This document shows, piece after piece, positions 9,813 through 17,601 of a DNA stretch of 64,000 nt. A program made the translations under genes and the position numbers. The stretch spans positions 3,427-67,426 of the forward strand of contig JAVBMU010000076.1 in NCBI GenBank assembly GCA_031552185.1, in the 5' to 3' direction. This DNA comes from JAVBMU01 sp031552185. GTDB taxonomy: Bacteria > Actinomycetota > Actinomycetes > Actinomycetales > Cellulomonadaceae. The notes beneath the pieces were generated by a model that saw only the letters and a program-made list of their open reading frames with translations, was not told the origin of the DNA and ran no database searches. How positions within the stretch are numbered: the stretch's first letter is position 1; every line of letters starts with the position of its first letter.

Positions 9813-10889
9813 ATGAGTGATGTGCGGGCTGGACTGAATGTCGCTGTGGTTGGGGCTACCGGGCAGGTGGGGGCCGTGATGCGGCGGTTCTTGGCGGAGC
9901 GCGAGTTCCCGGTGACCTCGATGCGGTACTTTGCGTCGGCGCGGTCGGCCGGGCGGGCGCTGCCGTGGGGCGACGGCGAGGTCGTGGTCGAGGATGTCGA
10001 GGCGACGCCGACCGAGGCGCTGCGCGGGATCGACATCGCGCTGTTCTCCGCGGGTGGTTCGACGTCGAAGGCGCAGGCGCCGCGGTTCGCCGAGGCGGGC
10101 GCCGTCGTCGTCGACAACTCCTCCGCCTGGCGGATGGACCCGGACGTGCCGCTGGTCGTGTCCGAGGTGAATCCCGCCGCGATCGGCGCGGCGCGCAAGG
10201 GCATCATCGCCAACCCCAACTGCACCACCATGGCCGCGATGCCGGTGCTCAAGCCGCTGACCGACGAGGCCGGTTTGGAGCGCCTGCGGGTCTCGACGTA
10301 CCAGGCGACCTCCGGCGCCGGCCTGGCCGGCGGGGCCGAACTCGCCGCCCAGGTGGCGGCGAGCGGGGGCCAGGACCTGATGGCCCTGGTGCACGACGGC
10401 GGCGCGGTCGCCTTCCCGGCGGCCGCGAAGTTCCCGCGGACGATCGCCTTCAACGTCGTCCCGGTCGCCGGCGCAATGGTCGACGACGGCGAGGGGGAGA
10501 CGGACGAGGAGAAGAAGCTGCGCAACGAATCGCGGAAGATCCTCGGCCTGCCGGACCTGCTCGTCGCCGCGACCTGCGTGCGGGTGCCGGTTTTCACCGG
10601 GCACTCGCTGGCGATCCACGCCGAGTTCGCCCGGGCGATCACGCCCGAGCGAGCCCGGGAGTTGCTGGCCGCCGCGCCCGGCGTAGCGCTGAGCGACATC
10701 CCGACGCCGCTGCAGGCGGCGGGCGCGGACCCGTCCTTCGTCGGGCGGATCCGGCGGGACCAATCGGTGCCCGGCGGGCGCGGCCTGGTGCTGTTCGTCG
10801 CCAACGACAACCTGCGCAAGGGTGCGGCGCTCAATGCGGTGCAGATCGCCGAACTCGTCGCGGCGGACCGGGCGGCGGCCCTCGCGTAG
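9813..10889 (+). CDS. asd: aspartate-semialdehyde dehydrogenase
   Basis: The 358-residue enzyme reduces aspartyl phosphate to aspartate semialdehyde with NADPH. It has an N-terminal Rossmann motif (VAVVGATGQVGAVM), the catalytic cysteine in NPNCTTM, and the conserved GHSLAIHAEF near the C-terminal third carrying the catalytic His. The ATG at 9813 has GTGAGGGA 8 nt upstream, so it is preferred over the GTG at 9783, which would add ten residues. The gene follows lysC as the next step of the same pathway. Confidence 0.96.
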   Translation: MSDVRAGLNVAVVGATGQVGAVMRRFLAEREFPVTSMRYFASARSAGRALPWGDGEVVVEDVEATPTEALRGIDIALFSAGGSTSKAQAPRFAEAGAVVVDNSSAWRMDPDVPLVVSEVNPAAIGAARKGIIANPNCTTMAAMPVLKPLTDEAGLERLRVSTYQATSGAGLAGGAELAAQVAASGGQDLMALVHDGGAVAFPAAAKFPRTIAFNVVPVAGAMVDDGEGETDEEKKLRNESRKILGLPDLLVAATCVRVPVFTGHSLAIHAEFARAITPERARELLAAAPGVALSDIPTPLQAAGADPSFVGRIRRDQSVPGGRGLVLFVANDNLRKGAALNAVQIAELVAADRAAALA

Positions 10890-10930
10890 AGATTGCGGGG
10901 AGCGGTGGTTCGGGGTGGCGTGATGGTGCG

Positions 10931-10993
10931 GGCGCCTGGTGGGGGCGCCTGGTGGGGCGCCTGGTGGGGCGCCTGGTGGGGGCGCCTGGTGGC
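10931..10993 (+). repeat. five tandem GGCGCCTGGTGG units
   Basis: Directly downstream of asd the unit GGCGCCTGGTGGG is repeated five times at 14- or 15-bp steps. It lies outside any convincing gene, and no role is known. The remaining stretch to about 11170 shows nothing recognisable. Confidence 0.8.
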
Positions 10994-11170
10994 CTGGTTC
11001 GTTGTGGGTGGTCGGGGTCTGCATCTGTGCGGGGGTTGGTGGCTGCGGTGCGGTCGTCGTTGAGACCGTGGTGGGTCCGGTTCGCCGCGCTGGTCGCGGA
11101 CCGTCACGTGGTTCAGCTGCTGAGTTGCGACCGTGCCTTCCTCCGCGACCTGGACCGCATTGGATCGGGT

Positions 11171-11246
11171 CGTGTTCGACGAAGTCGTCTGCCTCCCGTG
11201 CGACGAGGCCCGGTCGGGCGGGCGGTGGACGTAAGGTGGTGCGCCG
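11171..11246. repeat. left flank shared by two family A elements
   Basis: About 76 bp here match 23579-23652 at roughly 80 per cent by eye (shared blocks include GTCGTCTGCCTC versus CTCGTCTGCCTC and CCGGTCGGGCGGG, then GGTGGACG and GGTGGTGC). The same end block, GGTGGACGnAAGGnGGTGC, also precedes the third element near 33756-33780. It marks the outer left border of the composite element. Confidence 0.6.
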
Positions 11247-11471
11247 CGAGGAAGTACCTGGGGCGGCCAGTCAGTACCGGGCGCGTCGAGCAAGTACTCG
11301 CGCCGCGAGTCAGTACTTGGGGCGGCGAGTCAGTACTTTGGCCGGCGAGTCAGTAGTTGGGACGGCGAGTCAGTACCTGAGCCCGCCCAGGAAGTAGCGA
11401 CACGCCGGGAAAACGAGCACCGAACAGCCGCCCGGTACTGACTCGGCGCGCGGGGTACTGACTCGGCGCGC
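11247..11471 (+). repeat. family A element copy 1: 20-bp arms around a 34-bp core
   Basis: Eight left-arm units follow each other every 20 bp, each with the motif cGAGtcAGTAC or a variant (for example GAGGAAGTACC, GAGCAAGTACT). The core at 11398-11431 (CGACACGCCGGG, AAAACGAGCACC and so on) is identical to cores at 23764 and 33934. Two inverted units (GGTACTGACTCG) follow on the right, so left and right arms can pair. Short ORFs across it are repeat-driven and not genes. Confidence 0.9.
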
Positions 11472-11695
11472 GAGATAGAGGTTTGTCGGACGAACAAGAG
11501 GTATCGCGAACGAGGTAGAGGCAAAACGTCGCGAATCGGTCGGTCGGGCGTGCCATACCTCTCGTTCGTTCGCGGTACCTCTCGTTCGCGGGCCGCACCT
11601 CTCGTTCGCTCGCGATATCTCTACCGCGGGCACCCAACCACGGCTTCGGCGCCCACGGCTTCGGCGCCACGGGGTGCCCACACCTATCTGCGCGA
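11471..11695 (+). repeat. family B element copy 1 (GAGATAGAGGT arms) with conserved tail
   Basis: Left units CGAGATAGAGGT, CGAACAAGAGGT and CGAGGTAGAGGC start every 20 bp at 11471, 11491 and 11511. A core, CGTCGCGAATCGGTCGGTCG, follows, and then inverted units (ACCTCTCGTTCG) repeat every 20 bp to about 11624. A tail containing CCAACCACGGCTTCGG to about 11695 is also shared with the second copy at 24052. This copy abuts family A copy 1 directly, so A and B form one composite block. Confidence 0.85.
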
Positions 11696-11744
11696 TGCAG
11701 AGCGCGTGCTGCGGAACTGCCGCTGACCACCCGATCCCCCGCGG

Positions 11745-12761
11745 CTACATCGACGTGCCCGCCTCGGCATCGGCCGGGCTGCCGCTGCGGTGTCGCCCCG
11801 CGGGCGGACGGTCGCCGCCGGGGTCCTGTTCCGCCCGGGCGGCGGCGACCCGCTCGCGAACCAGTGGGGCGACCTCGGCCCCGAAGAGGTGGAGGGCGAC
11901 CGGATCGTCGTCGGCCAGGATGAACGTCGAGACGCCGTCCTCAAGCGCCAACCTGCTCAACTGTTCCGCCCAGTAGTCCACCGGCCCGACGATCGGGGAC
12001 TCGACCGCGACCCGAGCGGCCGGCACCGGACCTCCCCCGGCCAGGATCGTCGTCGTGATCCGCCCGCTCACATTGGCCAGTCGGCGGATCTCGGCCGGGT
12101 CCCGCCCCGCCTGCCTGGCCGCGCCGTCGATCACCGCATTCGCCCGCGACAGGTCGCCCGGGCCGAGCCGGCCCAGCGAGGGCAGCCACCCGTCGGCGAC
12201 CTGACCGATCAGCGCCAGCATGCGCGGGCCGAGCGCGCCCACCCAGATCGGCACCCGATGCGCGGGCGCCGGACCGCGCTTGGCCCCGGCCACCCGATGC
12301 ACCGCACCGCCCGCGCGCAGCACCGCGCGATCGGAGGTGTCCCAGATCCCGCGGATGATCGCGATCGCCTGCTCCACGCCGGCAACGGCGTCGGCCGGCG
12401 CCAGCCGCCGCCCACCCATCGCCTCGATTGCCTGCCAAAACGCGCCCGCGCCGATCCCCAGCGCCGCCCGTCCCCCGGTCAGGAGGTCCAGGCTCGCCAC
12501 CGCCCGGGCCAACACCGCCGGCGGGCGCAGCGGCAGGTTGAGCACATTCCCGCAGACGGTCACCCGGTGGGTAGCGGCGGCCACCCAGGTCAGCAGCGTC
12601 CAGGTATCCAGGAAGGCCGGCTGATAGGGGTGATCCTGAAAGGTCACAAGGTCCAGCCCGGCCGCCTCGGATTCCTCGGCCAGCCGCACGGCAACGCGCG
12701 GATCGGCCGCGGTCGGCGTCAGGAAACTGCCGAAGGCCAGTTCATGCCCGTAGTCCGTCAT
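11745..12761 (-). CDS. LLM-class flavin-dependent oxidoreductase
   Basis: The 338-residue protein has the TIM-barrel layout of the luciferase-like monooxygenase superfamily: FGSFLTP at the start, AEESEAAGLDLVTFQDHPY, TLLTWVAAATHRVTVCGNVLNLPLRPPAVLARAVASLDLLTGGRAALGIGAG as characteristic segments, and a later VPIWVGALGPRML. It probably uses F420 or FMN; the substrate is unknown. The ATG at 12761 has GGAGGG 6 nt upstream; an upstream GTG/ATG would add a low-complexity tail not typical of the family. It is divergent from the MBL-fold gene at 12955. The C-terminal 25 residues are Pro/Gly/Arg-rich and poorly conserved in character. Confidence 0.85.
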   Translation of the reverse strand: MTDYGHELAFGSFLTPTAADPRVAVRLAEESEAAGLDLVTFQDHPYQPAFLDTWTLLTWVAAATHRVTVCGNVLNLPLRPPAVLARAVASLDLLTGGRAALGIGAGAFWQAIEAMGGRRLAPADAVAGVEQAIAIIRGIWDTSDRAVLRAGGAVHRVAGAKRGPAPAHRVPIWVGALGPRMLALIGQVADGWLPSLGRLGPGDLSRANAVIDGAARQAGRDPAEIRRLANVSGRITTTILAGGGPVPAARVAVESPIVGPVDYWAEQLSRLALEDGVSTFILADDDPVALHLFGAEVAPLVRERVAAARAEQDPGGDRPPAGRHRSGSPADAEAGTSM

Positions 12762-12954
12762 CGCGTCCCTCCGGCTCCCATCCTCCCTGCCGACCCGGGC
12801 CGACCGCGCGCCGGCCGACATACCCGCCCGCCATACCTCGCCGACATACCCGCCCGACGTCGTCGGCTCAGGCGGGACGGCGACGGCAAGGTCGTGGCAG
12901 GATCGATCGATAGCGCGCCGACGGCGCGCTGCCGACGGCACAGGGAGGGCACCG

Positions 12955-13638
12955 ATGAAGGTCACGGCCTACGGACATTCCGCCGTGGCGGTCGAGCGCG
13001 ACGGAATCCGGCTCGCCTTCGACCCGGGCGCCTTCAGCGACGCCGTCGGCGTCCTGTCCGGGGCGAGCGCCGCGTTCGTCACCCACGAGCACCCCGACCA
13101 CCTCGTGCCCGACGCCGTCCGCCAACACCTTGCCGCGGACCCGAACCTGCGCGTGTGGGCGCCGGCCGGGGCGGCCGCCGCCGTCCGCGAGGGCCTGCCC
13201 GCTGAGCAGGCCGCGCGAGTGTTCGACGCCGAACCCGGCACCGTACTGGACATCGGCGGCGTTTCGGTCCGGATCGGCGGCGGCCTGCACGCGGCCATCC
13301 ACTCCTCGGTGCCGCGGATCGCGAATGTCACCTATCTGGTGGACACCGGCGCGGGGACGGCGTACCACCCGGGCGATTCGTTCGACCTGCCCGACGCCGC
13401 AGCGCTCGCGGGCGCCGGCCCGGACGTGGTGTTCTGCCCGGTCGGCGCGCCGTGGATGAAGCTCGGTGAGGCGATCGACTTCATCGCCGCAGTGCAGCCG
13501 CGAGTCGTGGTGCCGGTGCACGAGGCGCTGCTGTCCAATGCCGGGATGGGGCTGACCGATCAGCGGCTGGGCACCGGCCGGACCATCGGGAGCTACGACT
13601 ACCGACACCTGCAGCCGGGCGAGAGCACCGAGGTCTGA
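12955..13638 (+). CDS. MBL-fold metal-dependent hydrolase (UlaG-like)
   Basis: The 227-residue protein carries the metallo-beta-lactamase-fold signature THEHPDHL (about residue 43) and later metal ligands GDSFD (about 140) and PVHEALLS (about 183). The start MKVTAYGHSAVAVERDGIRLAFDPG matches the compact UlaG/YcjY-like branch. It is expected to bind two metal ions and hydrolyse an unidentified ester or phosphodiester in the cytoplasm. AGGGAGGGCACCG precedes the ATG. It stands alone, followed by the Nramp transporter. Confidence 0.88.
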   Translation: MKVTAYGHSAVAVERDGIRLAFDPGAFSDAVGVLSGASAAFVTHEHPDHLVPDAVRQHLAADPNLRVWAPAGAAAAVREGLPAEQAARVFDAEPGTVLDIGGVSVRIGGGLHAAIHSSVPRIANVTYLVDTGAGTAYHPGDSFDLPDAAALAGAGPDVVFCPVGAPWMKLGEAIDFIAAVQPRVVVPVHEALLSNAGMGLTDQRLGTGRTIGSYDYRHLQPGESTEV

Positions 13639-13688
13639 GCCGACCCGGCGAGGCGCGTTGCGGCGGCGTACGAAGCAATCCAGACTCG

Positions 13689-13708
13689 AAGTTCGGACGT
13701 CCGAACTT
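13689..13708. promoter_or_regulatory. 20-bp perfect palindrome upstream of the Nramp gene
   Basis: AAGTTCGGACGTCCGAACTT is fully self-complementary and ends 9 bp before the first ATG of the metal transporter gene. It is most simply read as a dimeric repressor site controlling that gene, for example by a metal-responsive regulator. The regulator is not in the window and its identity is inferred. Confidence 0.6.
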
Positions 13709-13717
13709 TGGGGAGCC

Positions 13718-15103
13718 ATGCCCGTCGCCATGCCGGCCGGGCCCGCGTCGTCGCCCGGCCCGCCGCCCGGCCCGCCGCCCGATGCGCCGACCTTTGCGGC
13801 GGCCGAACGGTCTATCGCCCGCCGCGCCGGGCCGGGCCGGGCGCGAGCCGGTCGCGCCGGGCCAGGCCGCCGGGGCCGGTCTTCCGCGACACTGCGTCTG
13901 CTCGGCCCGGCGTTCGTCGCGGCGATCGCCTATGTCGACCCCGGCAACGTCGCCGCCAACCTCACGGCCGGCGCGGAATTCGGCTACCTCCTGGTCTGGG
14001 TCCTGGTGGCCGCGAACGCGATGGCCGTCGTCGTGCAATACCTGTCCGCGAAGCTCGGGCTGGTGACGGGCCGGTCGCTACCCGAACTGCTCGGCGAACG
14101 ACTCCCCCGGCGCAGCCGGCTCGCCTTCTGGGGCCAGGCCGAGGTGGTTGCGGCGGCGACCGACCTCGCGGAGGTGATCGGCGGCGCCATCGCACTGAAT
14201 CTGCTGTTCGGCCTGCCGTTGGTGCTCGGCGGCGCGATCACGGGAGCCGTCTCGCTCGGTGTGCTCGCCGTCCAGCAGCGTCGAGGGCAACGCACCTTCG
14301 AGGGCGTGGTCACCGCGCTCCTGCTGATTCTGACGCTCGGCTTCTGCGCCGGGCTGTTCGTTGCCCCACCCGATCCCGGCGCCGCCCTGGGCGGGCTGGT
14401 ACCCCGGTTCGACGGCGGCCGCTCGGTGCTGCTGGCCGCCTCGATGCTCGGCGCGACCGTGATGCCGCACGCCATCTACCTGCACTCGGCGCTCGCTCGA
14501 GACCGGCACGGCGCCGGCGTCGACGGCACCGGCCATTCCGGCGCCGTGCTGCGCCGCCTGCTGGGCGCGACCAGGTGGGACGTCGTCGGCGCGCTGTTCC
14601 TCGCGGGCACGGTGAACATCGCCATGCTGCTGCTGGCCGCCGCGAATCTCCCCGGCCGCGCGGGCACCGACACGATCGCGGGGGCGCACGCCGCCATCAC
14701 CGACGCCATGGGCACCGGGATCGGCATCGCGTTCGCCATCGGATTGCTCGCCTCGGGGCTCGCCTCGACGTCGGTGGGCGCCTATGCGGGCGCCGAGATC
14801 ATGGCCGGGCTGCTGCGCGTTCGGTTCCCCCTCACGGCCCGCCGCCTGGTCACGCTGATCCCGGCGCTCGTGCTGCTCGGGACCGGCGTCGGGCCGACCT
14901 GGCTGCTCGTCGTCAGCCAGGTGGTGCTGAGTTTCGGCATCCCGTTCGCCCTGGTGCCGCTGGTGCGGCTCACCCGGGACCGGGAACTGATGGGGGCCGA
15001 GCGCAATCGGTGGCCCATCCAGGTGGCGGCCGTCGTGGTGACGGCGATCGTCGTCGTGCTCAACGTGACGTTGCTCGCCCTGACGGTCACCGGCCGCGGC
15101 TGA
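13718..15103 (+). CDS. mntH: Nramp-family divalent metal transporter
   Basis: The 461-residue protein has a low-complexity Pro/Gly/Arg N-terminus (about 50 residues) followed by about 11 membrane segments. The Nramp metal site is complete: DPGN in AYVDPGNVAANL (segment 1) and MPH in GATVMPHAIYLHSAL (segment 6). This is the MntH-type pattern expected for proton-coupled Mn2+/Fe2+ uptake. GGGGAG lies 2 nt before the ATG at 13718; the ATG at 13730 is an equally reasonable start. The upstream palindrome suggests metal-dependent control. Confidence 0.92.
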   Translation: MPVAMPAGPASSPGPPPGPPPDAPTFAAAERSIARRAGPGRARAGRAGPGRRGRSSATLRLLGPAFVAAIAYVDPGNVAANLTAGAEFGYLLVWVLVAANAMAVVVQYLSAKLGLVTGRSLPELLGERLPRRSRLAFWGQAEVVAAATDLAEVIGGAIALNLLFGLPLVLGGAITGAVSLGVLAVQQRRGQRTFEGVVTALLLILTLGFCAGLFVAPPDPGAALGGLVPRFDGGRSVLLAASMLGATVMPHAIYLHSALARDRHGAGVDGTGHSGAVLRRLLGATRWDVVGALFLAGTVNIAMLLLAAANLPGRAGTDTIAGAHAAITDAMGTGIGIAFAIGLLASGLASTSVGAYAGAEIMAGLLRVRFPLTARRLVTLIPALVLLGTGVGPTWLLVVSQVVLSFGIPFALVPLVRLTRDRELMGAERNRWPIQVAAVVVTAIVVVLNVTLLALTVTGRG

Positions 15104-15196
15104 CCGCCGCTACCGCGCGGCAGGGGCAGGACCGCCGCTACCGCGCGGCAGGGGCATGACCGCCGCTACCGCGCGGCGCGGGCGGGACCGCCGCTC
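15103..15196. repeat. 28-bp tandem repeat at a convergent gene end
   Basis: Four units beginning ACCGCCGCTACCGCGCGG start at 15103, 15131, 15159 and 15187, exactly 28 bp apart, the last being degenerate. They begin inside the stop codon of the Nramp gene and end at the 3' end of the surface protein gene. CCGCGCGG within each unit is self-complementary, so the array may act as a two-way terminator. Confidence 0.75.
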
Positions 15197-16088
15197 AGCG
15201 CGCGACGCGGCGCACCAGACGTCGCGCCGCGAGCAGTCCGCCGCCGAGCAGGGCCAGGAGCGCCGCCACCAGGCCGGCTTGCGCTGGGTTCGAGGCGCCG
15301 GTCTGCGCCAGGGTGCCGGCGTACGGATCCCCGGCTCCGGGGTCGGCACTGACCTGAATCACGGAGCGCGATGCCTCCGCGGCGGTCGCGCATTCGGTCG
15401 TCGTCGCCCGGACCTCAGGATGCCGGATCGTCCGCGCCTCGGACACGAGGACCGTTTTTTCCGGGTGTGCCCGCGTCACCGCAGGCACGCGCTCCCAGGT
15501 GGTGACCGGGCCATGCTCGATCAGATCGACGATGGCGTCGTGGTGAATCACCCTCGTGACGGCCGGGATGACCGTCGGGTCGTCGTCATAGGCCGGCGTG
15601 ATCAGGGGCGCCTCGCCGTAGTGGCCCTGCTCGGGCACGTCCACGACGACCTTAGTCGCGCCGGTCGGTTCCCAACCGCCCCCGGGGTTCCAGCCCTGCT
15701 CCTCCCAACGCAGGTTGCCGGTGCTCTGTTGCCTGTGCTCGTACAGCGTGCGCGTCACGGCGGGCACGTCGACAATCCACGGCCGCGGGCCGTAGACGGC
15801 TTCATGGTGTTCGCCGGGGATGGTGCGCTCCGGTTCGACGATGATGGTCTCGTCGTACGCCTCCCTGATAACCCGGCGCTCGACCCAGGGGCCGACCACC
15901 GTGGGGACGTCTCTCGCCGGCGAGATGATTTCGATCCAGGGGTCCTCGATCCGATAAACGGCGGGGACCCGCTCGATCCACGCGGGGGTCACGACGACGG
16001 ATTCCGCGGTGCACACGGGTTCGTTGACTACTGCGCCGACACCGGTTCCCGCAACCGATGCCGCCAGAACGACGGATGTGATGAACAC
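15195..16088 (-). CDS. secreted surface protein with LAQTG sortase signal
   Basis: The 297-residue protein starts with a signal peptide (MFITSVVLAASVAGTGVGAVV). It ends with LAQTGAS, a hydrophobic stretch (AGLVAALLALLGGGLLAA) and a basic tail (RRLVRRVAR). LAxTG signals are used by class E sortases of high-GC Actinobacteria, so wall anchoring is likely. The body contains three short repeats of the type VPAVTR at irregular intervals plus many Val, Pro, Glu and Tyr, suggesting extended beta structure. The GTG at 16088 follows AGGAGAG. No sortase gene is in the window. Function is unknown; adhesion or scaffold is a guess. Confidence 0.75.
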   Translation of the reverse strand: MFITSVVLAASVAGTGVGAVVNEPVCTAESVVVTPAWIERVPAVYRIEDPWIEIISPARDVPTVVGPWVERRVIREAYDETIIVEPERTIPGEHHEAVYGPRPWIVDVPAVTRTLYEHRQQSTGNLRWEEQGWNPGGGWEPTGATKVVVDVPEQGHYGEAPLITPAYDDDPTVIPAVTRVIHHDAIVDLIEHGPVTTWERVPAVTRAHPEKTVLVSEARTIRHPEVRATTTECATAAEASRSVIQVSADPGAGDPYAGTLAQTGASNPAQAGLVAALLALLGGGLLAARRLVRRVAR

Positions 16089-16130
16089 GGGACTCTCCTA
16101 CTTTGCCGAGATACCGCTTGGTGTGACTGT

Positions 16131-16161
16131 TTGTTCGGATCCTGAACTATTTGTTTGTTCG
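16131..16161. promoter_or_regulatory. direct repeat TTGTTCG upstream of the LAQTG gene
   Basis: TTGTTCG occurs at 16131-16137 and 16155-16161, 24 bp apart, 43-73 bp upstream of the GTG start of the minus-strand surface protein. The stretch is unusually AT-rich for this genome and probably contains the promoter. Regulator binding is a guess. Confidence 0.3.
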
Positions 16162-16436
16162 AGTTCCGAACCATCTATGGTGGATAGGCAGAGAGTATCC
16201 GTACACACCGCATGTCGCATTCCGAGTCGGCCCATTTCTCGACATGCCGGGATCCCGAGGTGTGCGAATGAGTTATGACCTGCGGAAACGGGAATGCAGG
16301 CGATTCCTGGTCCGCCGGCAGTCGGCCCGCGCAGGACCGCACATAGCGCGTATCGGACGCGCGAGATGCGCCGCCCGTTCCTCGCAACGAACCGCACGTC
16401 CCCGTCCGAAGAACGCCATGCCCCGCCGGTCAGCCA

Positions 16437-16583
16437 GGCGCGGTGTTCGGTGCCGGGCACGTCGTCGTCGGACACGATGTCGCGCAGCCGGCGCCCGGCC
16501 AGGGCGGCGGCGTAGTCGGCGGTCGTGCCCGGCGGCCGTGCCTCCGGCAGTACCCACCGGGTCACCCCGACGGCGCGCAACGC
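16437..16583 (-). pseudogene. duplicated 3' fragment of nrdG
   Basis: Read on the minus strand this gives RAVGVTRWVLPEARPPGTTA and DYAAALAGRRLRDIVSDDDV, nearly identical to the C-terminal 50 residues of the intact nrdG at 16717-17601. The homology runs about 147 bp and ends where the family C element begins (16587). The reading frame then continues into unrelated sequence without the nrdG stop. It is a dead tandem copy, presumably made when the repeat element was inserted or rearranged here. Confidence 0.85.
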
Positions 16584-16586
16584 CCG

Positions 16587-16665
16587 CGAGGTAGAGCCGC
16601 GCCGCGCGAGTTAGAGCCGTAGCGCGCCCGACACGCCGGTCCGGCGACGCCACGGATCTACCTCG
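16587..16665 (+). repeat. family C element copy 1
   Basis: Left units CGAGGTAGAGCC and CGAGTTAGAGCC lie 20-21 bp apart. The core contains CCCGACACGCCGGTC, and an inverted unit GGATCTACCTCGG closes it. The same element in reverse orientation is at 33657-33734. It sits exactly between intact nrdG and its duplicated fragment. The core shares CGACACGCCGG with the family A core. Confidence 0.75.
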
Positions 16666-16716
16666 GCGCGTCATGGGGATCGCTCATCCAGATCTCAGCG
16701 GTCCGCCCACCGCCGG

Positions 16717-17601
16717 TCAGCCGGCGCGGCGTTCGATGCCGGGCAGGTCGTCGTCGGACACGATGTCGCGCAGCCGGCGCCCGGCCAGGGCGGCGGCGTA
16801 GTCGGCAGTCGTGCCCAGCGGCCGTGCCTCCTGCAGTACCCACCGGGTCACCCCGACGGCGCGCAACTCCTCGCCCAGGGCGAGGATGTCGGCCCGCGTG
16901 TGCACCGTCGGGTCCACGGTCGTCCGGATCTCGTGGTCGACGCCGGAATCGAGCAGGAGCCGCAGTGCCCGCCAGGCCGCCCGGCCCGACGGCCCGGCGC
17001 CCGTCACCTCGGGATATCGCCCCGGCAGGTGCTTGATGTCAAGGCCGACCCAGTCGAGCTTCGGCAACAGGTCCCGCAACCGCTGCGGCCAGGCGCCACC
17101 CGTGTGCAGGCCGGTCGCGTAGCCGAGGTCCCGCACGACGCCGAGAGCCGCGCCGAGGCCGGGGTGGACGGTCGGTTCCCCACCCGAGAACACGACGCCG
17201 TCGAGCAGCCCGCGCCGCCGGCCGAGCAAGCCGACGACGTCGGCCCAACTCACAGCCTCGCCGCCGGCGCCGGGCCGGCCGGACACCGAGCCGGACGCCG
17301 CGGGGTGCGGTGCGGCGTCCGCAGACCCGGCTGCCCGCGGGCGCACGGGAATCAGGTCCGGATTCTGGCAGTAGCCGCACCGCCAGGGGCAGCCCTGGGT
17401 AAAGACGACGGCGGCAAGCCGACCGGGCCAGTCGACTGTTGACAGCGGGACCAGCCCGGCGATGTCGAGGCCGACATCCGGGCCGGCACCCGGACCGGAC
17501 GGGCCGCCGGCACCCGGCTCAGGTCGGCCCCCCGGCACGGCTCCCGGCCCCCCGCCCGCCGCTGCGCCGGCCCGCGGCTCAGACCTCGACGAGGGCCTCA
17601 C
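16717..17601 (-). CDS. nrdG: anaerobic ribonucleoside-triphosphate reductase activating protein (radical SAM)
   Basis: The 294-residue protein begins with about 45 low-complexity Gly/Pro residues. It then has DIAGLVPLSTVDWPGRLAAV and the radical-SAM cluster motif CPWRCGYC (Cx3Cx2C), followed by SGGEPTVHPGL. It would use S-adenosylmethionine and a 4Fe-4S cluster to generate the glycyl radical on NrdD. The GTG at 17601 overlaps the nrdD 3' end by 23 nt, so nrdD and nrdG are translationally coupled. A spacer of about 30 Pro/Ala/Gly residues is inserted after the cluster (RPRAAGSADAAPHPAASG), which is unusual. A dead partial copy lies downstream. Confidence 0.9.
   Translation of the reverse strand: MRPSSRSEPRAGAAAGGGPGAVPGGRPEPGAGGPSGPGAGPDVGLDIAGLVPLSTVDWPGRLAAVVFTQGCPWRCGYCQNPDLIPVRPRAAGSADAAPHPAASGSVSGRPGAGGEAVSWADVVGLLGRRRGLLDGVVFSGGEPTVHPGLGAALGVVRDLGYATGLHTGGAWPQRLRDLLPKLDWVGLDIKHLPGRYPEVTGAGPSGRAAWRALRLLLDSGVDHEIRTTVDPTVHTRADILALGEELRAVGVTRWVLQEARPLGTTADYAAALAGRRLRDIVSDDDLPGIERRAG

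Noticed and set aside
11674..11976. Small plus-strand ORF at the 3' end of the LLM oxidoreductase gene
   Set aside because: It overlaps the minus-strand LLM gene and the tail of a repeat element and looks like a shadow.
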